The position numbers were made by a program, and so were the translations under genes. Below are positions 1 to 6,216 of a stretch of DNA of 8,096 nt, piece after piece. The notes below the pieces were generated by a model, which had not been told where the DNA came from, did no database searches, and saw nothing but the letters and a program-made list of their open reading frames with translations. Numbering within the stretch: position 1 is the stretch's first letter; each line of letters starts with the position of its first letter. The DNA is from JAPYTU01 sp036166735 (GTDB lineage Bacteria; Bacteroidota; Bacteroidia; Cytophagales; MED-G16), in the NCBI GenBank assembly GCA_036166735.1, contig JAYZHG010000111.1:1-8096 (forward strand). The letters run 5' to 3'.

Positions 1-2263
1 TTTGATTTCCATTTACCATTCCCATGAATCCCCAATCTTTTTGTGTATTAATCTTCCACTCGTCGTAAAAAACTTTATGTGTTTTGTAAATAGCATCCCA
101 TCCAAATAAATCTGCTATTTCTATATACATAGCATGGCCTCTGTGCTGATATCTCACTTCATGACATACACTAGGATTCATTGTTGGGTCACAACTGATT
201 TCTCTATTATTTCTAAAATTATCTGTAATTATCCAGTCTATTGTAGTTTGATCCATTGTTAATTTTTGAAAGGCTGAATATTTAAAAGCTGTGTCAAGTG
301 GAAGTTCATAATATTTATTCCATATGTATACTGCAGGAAGGTGAACAATAGACTCTGTCGCATTACCCAAAGTAGGGTGCCATTCTAAATGTCCCATTTC
401 GTGGAACATTGTCACAACACCTCCTATCTTTTGTGGTTCGTTTTCTAGTAATGCAATTAACATCATTCCCTTGTCATCATCATCATAGACAGCAGGATAT
501 CCTGTGCCATATCCACCGTCAGGGATTCTTGTATCAGATATAATGTATTCTGCTCGTGACCTTTCTTGTGGTCTTCCTCCAACGTAATTAAAACCATCAG
601 CAACTTCATCCCATTTTTCCATCATTAATCTTGGATCAGTTAAATTGATTGATCCTGGACTTATCCCATCTAATACATCAATTGGAAGAGTAGTCATAAA
701 CTTATCGGATTCAATATCAACCCACTTCACACTTTGCTCAACTAATTCAGCTTGCCAAACTGAGAGGTCAGTTCCTTTTGCTTCCCTAGTTGAGAAATAT
801 GGTGATTTTACTGCGCCATCAATTTTAATATCAAAGTATCCAAAGTTCGATCCTTCAGGGACTAACATGTATATTCCTCCACCGAATGGATTTACAATTT
901 TTGTTTCTTCTGTACTTAAACCAAACCTATTTGAGATTCTTAAAAATCTATTTGTTTGACTTAAATTCGAGTGATCTCTTTCATGTGCACCTATCATTAC
1001 ACTCATTCCCTTATCAACATGATTTGTTGGAATAGTTATAGTTATTAATTCCCCTGGTGGTGCATAGTGTCCCGTTGGTCTTTTTGCATCCCATGTATCA
1101 TTTAAATGTCTTGCTCCATGTATCACATTATAGGTGCCATTAATTTCAACAGAAGCGTCATTTATTCTTGGAGAAGAATCTTTAACTTTTCCTGGAAATA
1201 CTTCAGAAAATTCAAATTTAATTCCTTCCATCTCCTCAGCATTTGAATTGTACTCCTCATCAAAAATAGCTTGTTGTAAGAAAATAAGGGTTTGTGTTTC
1301 TACTGGTAATTCAGCAAACATAGCTTGATTTCCATTTGCAAATACTGGTTCATATTTATTTTCATACGCATTTAAATATTCTAAAATATCTGATTTTGCA
1401 GCAGTAAAATTTCCGCTATAATTTAATTGAATATCAGTTAGGTATTTTTGTAATTGACTTTCAGATAATGGAGAGGAACCATTTACATGATTTGTCATCG
1501 CATTCAAAGCTGTGGTAAGTTCAGAAAGTAACGTATTACTTTTTGGTGAATATATTTTTAAGTTGTCTACTAGAACTGTTGAAGTGAAACCATTATATGG
1601 TAAAGAACTTGAATTATTTAACCATCCTATCCTAATGTAATTATCTTTTACTGCTTGTTTTATTTTATCTAAGTTATAATAACTATCAAAATATGCAGAG
1701 GATGATGTATTATTAAGAATTGTAGTCCATTTGTTCTTCTCAAAATCAAGAATTAATCTGAATTTAACAAATTCTCCAACATCAAAAGTTCCAATGTTAT
1801 TTCTGCTTCCTCCTGGATGATTTTCTACTCCCTCATTATATCCTCCATCAGTATAATTTAAAATAACTTTATAATTATTATTATCAATTTTATCAGTCCA
1901 AACATTAATTCCAGTTGTATTATCATTCCAGCCGGCTGAGAGTTCAAGTATTTCTTTCCTTCCATCATCGCTTCCAAGTGTTGTTATTTTAAAATCAAAA
2001 ACAAACTCAATGCTTTTATCAAAATCAAGTTGATTATTTAATGACATAGGTAAGTATATTCCTTGTGTGGGATCTAACAGAATACCTAATCCTGACTGAC
2101 CAGTAGTATAAACTGGAGTAGTACTGCTAATGTTGCCATTTACAGTATAAGTACCATCAAATCCTGAAATATTATCCGTTAGATTATTTTCAAAACCATA
2201 AGACACTATTTGTCCATAAAAAGTTGAAGGGACTAATAATAATAGAATTAAGATATATTTCAT
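1..2263 (-). CDS. Secreted M60-family (enhancin/SslE-like) zinc metallopeptidase with N-terminal LamG-like domain, 3' end missing
   Basis: The minus-strand frame is open from the ATG at 2263 to the left edge: 754 codons and no stop, so the C-terminus lies outside the window. Residues 1-18 are a signal peptide (MKYILILLLLVPSTFYGQ). Residues about 20-238 are beta-rich and resemble a laminin-G/concanavalin-like domain, ending in a 'VDNLKIYSP' strand typical of that fold. Residues about 240-330 look helical. The peptidase domain spans about 385-700: an 'NPFGGGIYML' segment, then H621-E622-M623-G624-H625 with E637 twelve residues on, matching the M60 gluzincin pattern HExxH-x(8-28)-E. C691 and C700 could form a disulfide. 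M60 enzymes characterised elsewhere cut mucin-like or O-glycosylated proteins; that substrate is inferred here. The start lies one base after the stop of the upstream M1 peptidase gene (TAAAATG), so the two genes are probably co-transcribed and translationally coupled. A C-terminal sorting domain could lie beyond the edge. The family call is fairly secure; the substrate is not. Confidence 0.85.
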   Translation of the reverse strand, partial: MKYILILLLLVPSTFYGQIVSYGFENNLTDNISGFDGTYTVNGNISSTTPVYTTGQSGLGILLDPTQGIYLPMSLNNQLDFDKSIEFVFDFKITTLGSDDGRKEILELSAGWNDNTTGINVWTDKIDNNNYKVILNYTDGGYNEGVENHPGGSRNNIGTFDVGEFVKFRLILDFEKNKWTTILNNTSSSAYFDSYYNLDKIKQAVKDNYIRIGWLNNSSSLPYNGFTSTVLVDNLKIYSPKSNTLLSELTTALNAMTNHVNGSSPLSESQLQKYLTDIQLNYSGNFTAAKSDILEYLNAYENKYEPVFANGNQAMFAELPVETQTLIFLQQAIFDEEYNSNAEEMEGIKFEFSEVFPGKVKDSSPRINDASVEINGTYNVIHGARHLNDTWDAKRPTGHYAPPGELITITIPTNHVDKGMSVMIGAHERDHSNLSQTNRFLRISNRFGLSTEETKIVNPFGGGIYMLVPEGSNFGYFDIKIDGAVKSPYFSTREAKGTDLSVWQAELVEQSVKWVDIESDKFMTTLPIDVLDGISPGSINLTDPRLMMEKWDEVADGFNYVGGRPQERSRAEYIISDTRIPDGGYGTGYPAVYDDDDKGMMLIALLENEPQKIGGVVTMFHEMGHLEWHPTLGNATESIVHLPAVYIWNKYYELPLDTAFKYSAFQKLTMDQTTIDWIITDNFRNNREISCDPTMNPSVCHEVRYQHRGHAMYIEIADLFGWDAIYKTHKVFYDEWKINTQKDWGFMGMVNGNQ

Positions 2264-2264
2264 T

Positions 2265-3926
2265 TTACTTTGGTAATTTTTTTATTCTTAAGTCTTCAGT
2301 ATAAACGTAATAGTCCCTATCAACTTCAATAGTCTTATTTTTAATATTCATTTCTTTCCAAGAATTTGTTGGAGACAACCATTTCTTTTTTTTATCAATT
2401 ATTACTTCAATAGGCATATCGAATCCATCAATTGTATTTGACCACCTGTACTTTAACTTTTTATTTTTAATTGTGTATTCTAAAGTAGGTATTCTTATAT
2501 CTCTTAGATATTGATCAAAGACATATTTTAAATCAAAACCTATATTTTCTGAAATGTAATTTTCAATTTGATTGGATGTTACGGTTTGGTGGTAAAATGT
2601 TTTGTTTAAACCTCTCAAAGTTTTTCTCCATTTTTCATCATCATTAGTAATCTGTCTTATGGTATGAAGTAAATTAGCTCCTTTTGAATACATATCTCCT
2701 GAACCTTTACTGTTTACATCATATATTCCAATTATAGGTTTCTCATTTTTAATTCCTCTTCTTGTTCCTATTGTGTAATCTGCTCCAGCTTCTTTTCCAT
2801 TATGATAGTTAAGAAATAAATTTTCTGAATAGGCTGTAAATCCTTCATGAACCCACATGTCAGCTATATCTATATAGGTTATGTTATTAGCAAACCATTC
2901 ATGGCCTGATTCATGGATAATAATAAAATCAAATTTTAATCCCCATCCTGTATTAGAGGGATCTCTCCCTAAATAACCTTTTAAATATTTATTGCCATAG
3001 GTAATAGAACTTTGATGTTCCATTCCTAGATATGGAACTTCAACTAATTTGTAACCATCCTCATAGAAAGGGTAGGGGCCAAACCAATGTTCAAAAGCAT
3101 CTAACATTTTTGGTACATCCATGAAATGAATTTTTGCTTTTTCAAGGTTATACCTAAGAACATAATAGTCAACATCTAATTTTCCTTTTTCACCATCGTA
3201 TATTTCTGAAAACTTGACATAATCTCCAATATTTACGTTTACTCCATAATTATTAATAGGATTACTAACAAACCAGTGATACGTTGTTGTGTTATCATCA
3301 TGTGATGAAACTTCCCTTAATCTTCCATTTGAAACATTCATTAAATTGTTAGGGACATTAATACTCATTAACATGCTATCTACTTCATCATACATATGGT
3401 CTTTATTGGGCCACCATACACTTGCTCCGAGACCCTGACAAGATGTGGCTATAAAATGATTGCCATTTTCATCTTTTTCCCATGAAAATCCTCCGTCCCA
3501 AGGAGCTCTAACTGCTTCTTTAGGTTCTCCTTCATACTCTACTATCACATAATTGACATCTCCAATATTTTGTGTTTCTTCTAGTTTTATAAAATACGCA
3601 TTCCCATCCCTATTAATTTCTAAAGCAGTATTATTTTGTTTGGCAGATGTTATAATTAAGGGTTCTTGTAAATCAATCTGTATCATATCGTGTTTTTTTA
3701 AAACAGTATATCCAATTGTATTTTTTCCTTTGATTGTTTTGTTGTCTGGGTTAATAGAAATATCTAAATGATAATAATTTAAATCCCACCAAGCTCTTTC
3801 AGGTGTTATACTACCTCTTAATGTGTCTTGTCTAGTAAAAGGAGTTTTTTCAGAAATTTCCTGTGCGATTAATTCTATAGACATTATAGATAACAATAAA
3901 ATTACTAGTTTAGAAATTTTTACCAT
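2265..3926 (-). CDS. Exported M1-family zinc metallopeptidase (aminopeptidase N-like, short form)
   Basis: This 553-residue protein has a signal peptide (about residues 1-22, hydrophobic core LVILLLSIMSIELIAQ), so it acts in the periplasm or outside the cell. An N-terminal beta domain is followed by the thermolysin-like catalytic domain. The zinc site is H338-E339-S-G-H342, with the third ligand E361 exactly 18 residues later (HExxH-x18-E, diagnostic of M1). The exopeptidase motif normally written GAMEN appears as G301-M302-E303-H304, followed by QSS. Y413, in 'GDMYSKGANLLHTIR', is the likely transition-state tyrosine. The protein ends soon after a short beta domain and lacks the large helical C-terminal domain of E. 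coli PepN (about 870 residues); compact M1 enzymes of 550-600 residues are common in Bacteroidota. It is expected to remove N-terminal residues from peptides. It is the first gene of an operon with the M60 peptidase, one base separating them. The start is the first in-frame ATG and fits the signal peptide. No Shine-Dalgarno sequence is seen. Confidence 0.93.
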   Translation of the reverse strand: MVKISKLVILLLSIMSIELIAQEISEKTPFTRQDTLRGSITPERAWWDLNYYHLDISINPDNKTIKGKNTIGYTVLKKHDMIQIDLQEPLIITSAKQNNTALEINRDGNAYFIKLEETQNIGDVNYVIVEYEGEPKEAVRAPWDGGFSWEKDENGNHFIATSCQGLGASVWWPNKDHMYDEVDSMLMSINVPNNLMNVSNGRLREVSSHDDNTTTYHWFVSNPINNYGVNVNIGDYVKFSEIYDGEKGKLDVDYYVLRYNLEKAKIHFMDVPKMLDAFEHWFGPYPFYEDGYKLVEVPYLGMEHQSSITYGNKYLKGYLGRDPSNTGWGLKFDFIIIHESGHEWFANNITYIDIADMWVHEGFTAYSENLFLNYHNGKEAGADYTIGTRRGIKNEKPIIGIYDVNSKGSGDMYSKGANLLHTIRQITNDDEKWRKTLRGLNKTFYHQTVTSNQIENYISENIGFDLKYVFDQYLRDIRIPTLEYTIKNKKLKYRWSNTIDGFDMPIEVIIDKKKKWLSPTNSWKEMNIKNKTIEVDRDYYVYTEDLRIKKLPK

Positions 3927-4037
3927 GATTTGGATTCTAAATTTATAGAAAAAACTCTTATAACACTACTGTCACATGTTTCAAATTGTATTTTTATTTC
4001 AATTTTAGTAGATTGTTCACTTCTCTAAAAAATAAAA
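3927..4037. promoter_or_regulatory. Divergent intergenic region between peptidase operon and salvage cluster
   Basis: These 111 AT-rich bases separate two divergently read operons, so they must hold promoters for both unless transcripts start further away. I found no full match to the Bacteroidota -7 consensus TAnnTTTG on either strand. The nearest are single-mismatch versions: the self-complementary TAAATTTA around 3938-3945 and a TATTTTTA further right. Neither has a convincing -33 TTG partner, so no promoter is assigned. No operator-like inverted repeat, riboswitch fold or small open frame stands out. Confidence 0.4.
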
Positions 4038-5039
4038 ATGTTTATAGTAGAAAATTATACACTAGCCGTATTTTTATGTATCATAACAATGTTCTGTTGG
4101 GGTTCTTGGGCTAATGCTCAGAAAATGACTTCAAAAGATTGGTCATTCCCTTTATTTTATTGGGATTACTCTATAGGTGTTGTTCTTTTATCATTAATTT
4201 TTGGATTGACACTAGGAAGTAGTGGAATAGAAGGAAGAAACTTTATTGATGATATGTTTCAAGGAAATTCTACTTCTTTTTTGTCGGCATTTCTTGGTGG
4301 TGTTGTTTTTAACATAGCAAATTTATTAATTGTTGCAGCTATAAGTATTGCTGGAATGGCTGTTGCTTTTCCAATAGGAATTGGTATCGCTCTTGTTTTG
4401 GGTGTTACAATTAATTACATGGCTACTCCAATAGGTGATCCTATTCTTCTTTTTGCTGGAGTATTTATAGTAGTAGTAGCTATAATTATTGATGCTTTAG
4501 CTTATAATAGACTAACAAGTAATAATTATAAGTCTTCTTCAAAAGGAATTGTTATTTCAATAATTGGAGGTATTTTGATGGGTTTTTTCTATCGTTTTGT
4601 AGCGTATTCTATGTCAGCAGATTTTAAAAATCCAGAGGAAGGCTTCTTTACTCCTTATACGGCTGTATTTATATTTTCGTTAGGAATTTTTCTTTCTAAT
4701 TTTTTATGGAATACCTATTTTATGTATAAGCCAATTCAAGGAGAAAAAGTTTCTTATCTTGATTATTTTACTAAAGGAACAACTAATCTGCATTTAATTG
4801 GAATTTTTGGTGGTGTTATATGGTGTATAGGGATGTCATTAAGTATGATAGCAAGTGAAAAGGCTGGTTATGCAATTTCATATGGTCTTGGTCAGGGGGC
4901 AACTATGGTAGCTGCTGCATGGGGAGTTTTTGTTTGGAAAGAATTTAAGGGCTCACCTAAAGGAACTGATAGATTAATATATATGATGTTTTTATTTTTT
5001 ATTGTTGGTCTATCACTTATTATTTTTTCTAGATATTAA
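4038..5039 (+). CDS. Ten-helix DMT-superfamily permease, ureide permease / RbsU-like
   Basis: This 333-residue protein is almost entirely hydrophobic, with about ten membrane helices (near 8-27, 42-60, 82-105, 107-127, 134-154, 167-190, 208-230, 251-275, 278-298, 310-331) and no signal peptide. The opening 'MFIVEN', the 'CWGSW' segment in helix 1 and Y41-W42-D43-Y44-S45-I46 at helix 2 closely recall plant ureide permeases (MYVVES, LGTWPA, YLDYSI). The fourth helix block ending 'LGVTINYM' and the late 'KAGYAISYGLGQGATMVAAAWGVFVWKEFKG' region (about 275-307) also line up with that family from memory. Plant members carry allantoin, uracil and similar heterocycles; bacterial relatives in the drug/metabolite superfamily are often labelled ribose or glucose uptake proteins. 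It heads a same-strand cluster with a phosphoribosyltransferase and a YhhQ transporter, and a ribokinase lies nearby, so a nucleobase, nucleoside or ribose substrate is inferred. The start ATG is clear; no Shine-Dalgarno is visible. Family confidence is good, substrate confidence low. Confidence 0.85.
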   Translation: MFIVENYTLAVFLCIITMFCWGSWANAQKMTSKDWSFPLFYWDYSIGVVLLSLIFGLTLGSSGIEGRNFIDDMFQGNSTSFLSAFLGGVVFNIANLLIVAAISIAGMAVAFPIGIGIALVLGVTINYMATPIGDPILLFAGVFIVVVAIIIDALAYNRLTSNNYKSSSKGIVISIIGGILMGFFYRFVAYSMSADFKNPEEGFFTPYTAVFIFSLGIFLSNFLWNTYFMYKPIQGEKVSYLDYFTKGTTNLHLIGIFGGVIWCIGMSLSMIASEKAGYAISYGLGQGATMVAAAWGVFVWKEFKGSPKGTDRLIYMMFLFFIVGLSLIIFSRY

Positions 5040-5057
5040 GTGATTTATAGTACAAAA

Positions 5058-5498
5058 ATGAATAGTTATAATAAAAAGTATTTATCCGTTGATCAAATAA
5101 ATGATGCTATTATTGAGATTAATAAAAAATTAACGTTATCAAAATGGATCCCCGATGTTATTATTAGTTTAAACCGAGGTGGATGTGTACCTGGAGTCTA
5201 TCTCTCTCATCTTATTAATGTACCTCATGAAGTTATAGACATAAAAAAAACAGATAATAGTCAGTACCTAAATGCTATTGAAAAATATAAAAATATTTTA
5301 ATCATTGATGATATAAATGATACTGGAAGAACTTTGCAATTAGTAAAAAATCTTTTTTCTGATCGTACAGCAATTATTAAATATGCAGTACTGGTGGATA
5401 ATAAATCAAGTAATTTTGTGGTTGATTTTGCTGCTAAAAATATTGATAAGAAAGTTGATAATTCTTGGATAGTTTTTCCTTGGGAAGAAATGAGATGA
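5058..5498 (+). CDS. Small type I phosphoribosyltransferase (purine/xanthine PRTase-like)
   Basis: This is a 146-residue cytoplasmic protein with no signal peptide. The PRPP-binding signature is 'ILIIDDINDTGRT', with acidic pair D84-D85 and D88-T89-G90-R91-T92, preceded by a hydrophobic strand as in type I phosphoribosyltransferases. 'SLNRGGCVPG' (about 37-46) is the usual PPi-binding loop (R40-G41-G42). The C-terminus W137-I-V-F-P-W-E is a tail I associate with xanthine/hypoxanthine-type and archaeal-like members. The expected reaction is base + PRPP to nucleotide 5'-monophosphate + PPi; the base is not certain. The frame extends upstream to a GTG at 5040, directly after the permease stop, but the ATG at 5058 is preferred because the six extra residues are not conserved-looking. 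The gene sits 18 bases after the permease and 27 bases before the YhhQ gene, implying one transcript. It could phosphoribosylate a base imported by either transporter. Confidence 0.88.
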   Translation: MNSYNKKYLSVDQINDAIIEINKKLTLSKWIPDVIISLNRGGCVPGVYLSHLINVPHEVIDIKKTDNSQYLNAIEKYKNILIIDDINDTGRTLQLVKNLFSDRTAIIKYAVLVDNKSSNFVVDFAAKNIDKKVDNSWIVFPWEEMR

Positions 5499-5525
5499 TG
5501 GTAATTGTTTCTAATTAAAGTATTT

Positions 5526-6125
5526 ATGATTAAAAAGACTTTTAATAAAGTTATTTTAAGATTGGTTTTCTTGCAAGTAGTAATAATTACTATTTCTAAT
5601 TTTCTCGTATCCATACCTCTTGAAATTATTGGAATTAAACTTACATGGTCAGCATTTACTTTTCCTCTAGTTGTTTTGGCTACAGATTTAACAATTAGAA
5701 TACTTGGGAAATCTGTAGCAAGGAAGACAATTGCAATAACCTATCCATTTGCAATTTTAACTTCAATAGCTATTTTGCTGTATGAAGGTAGTTTGATGTC
5801 AGTTTCTTTAAGAATAGGATTTGCTAGTGCAACTGCTTATGCTATAAGCACTCTATTAGATGTGTATGTCTTTCAAATAATTAGGGAAAATTATAAGGCC
5901 TGGTGGCTGGCTCCTGGAATTTCGACCGTATTCGCTAACATAATTGATTCATATATATTTTTCTTTACTGCTTTTTTAAATTCTGATGATATTTATATGG
6001 CAGAGAATTGGATTGAAATCGCTGGATCCCAAAGTTTAATTAAGATAGTTATAGGGTTAATATTCTTTTTACCAATTTATGGGATAATTTTAAATTATTT
6101 AGTCAAAAAATTTAAAATAAAGTAA
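5526..6125 (+). CDS. yhhQ: YhhQ/VUT-family queuosine precursor (preQ0/preQ1) transporter
   Basis: This 199-residue inner-membrane protein has about six helices. It tracks E. coli YhhQ closely as I remember it: 'SNFLVSIP' (about 24-31), 'LTWSAFTFP' (39-47), the hallmark A52-T53-D54-L55-T56-I-R58 followed by 'ILGKSVARK', W126-W127-L128-A129-P130 followed by a helix with 'DSYIFFFTAF', 'AENWIEIA' (159-166) and the closing 'FFLPIYG'. YhhQ imports 7-deazaguanine precursors of queuosine, the modified base at position 34 of GUN-anticodon tRNAs. The protein is about 20 residues shorter than the E. coli one, mainly because the loop after helix 3 is shorter. The frame continues upstream to a TTG at 5505, but the ATG at 5526 matches the family's usual N-terminus and is preferred. 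It is the third gene of the cluster. No other queuosine gene (tgt, queA, queF, queG) is in view, so whether the cell makes or only salvages the base cannot be told. Confidence 0.92.
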   Translation: MIKKTFNKVILRLVFLQVVIITISNFLVSIPLEIIGIKLTWSAFTFPLVVLATDLTIRILGKSVARKTIAITYPFAILTSIAILLYEGSLMSVSLRIGFASATAYAISTLLDVYVFQIIRENYKAWWLAPGISTVFANIIDSYIFFFTAFLNSDDIYMAENWIEIAGSQSLIKIVIGLIFFLPIYGIILNYLVKKFKIK

Positions 6126-6134
6126 ATTTTTTTT
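6105..6134 (+). terminator. Possible weak terminator after yhhQ
   Basis: A perfect 9-base inverted repeat, AAAAAATTT (6105-6113) and AAATTTTTT (6124-6132), flanks a 10-base loop, and the T tract runs to 6134. It overlaps the yhhQ stop codon. The stem is only A-T pairs, so its stability is low; it may simply reflect AT richness. Its place at the end of the cluster and before a separate promoter-like element supports a termination role. Confidence 0.3.
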
Positions 6135-6192
6135 ACAATTAGATATATGTTATTTGTAATCTGGGGCTTCTTTATTTTTAATTAGTTTCATA

Positions 6193-6200
6193 TACCTTTG
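6193..6200 (+). promoter_or_regulatory. Bacteroidota -7 promoter element (TAnnTTTG) ahead of the phosphatase
   Basis: TACCTTTG is an exact match to the Bacteroidota primary sigma-factor -7 consensus TAnnTTTG. It ends 16 bases before the ATG at 6217, which would put the transcription start near 6205 and leave a leader of only about 12 bases. No clear TTG (-33) lies 19-23 bases upstream, so the match is half a promoter. It is the only full match I noticed in an intergenic region here. It suggests the phosphatase has its own transcript rather than reading through from yhhQ. Confidence 0.45.
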
Positions 6201-6216
6201 TTCAAAATTTAGTATA

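Noticed and set aside
470..486. Short CATCATCATCAT tandem run
   Set aside because: It encodes the DDDD stretch in the M60 protein; too short to treat as a repeat element.
645..1328. Plus-strand open frames of 104 and 64 codons
   Set aside because: They lie antisense to the M60 gene, whose minus-strand frame is open throughout with recognisable domains; their translations show no family features.
3553..3771. Plus-strand 72-codon frame
   Set aside because: It is antisense to the N-terminal beta domain of the M1 peptidase; the hydrophobic look comes from the reverse complement of AT-rich codons.
5261..5614. Minus-strand 117-codon frame across the PRTase and yhhQ genes
   Set aside because: Both plus-strand genes carry clear family motifs across this stretch; the reverse frame has none.
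6126..6216. Possible riboswitch (for example preQ1) or small RNA between yhhQ and the phosphatase
   Set aside because: The region is downstream of yhhQ, AT-rich, and has no C-rich loop or pseudoknot-like pairing that I can see. The region before the cluster (3927-4037) also shows no preQ1-type aptamer.
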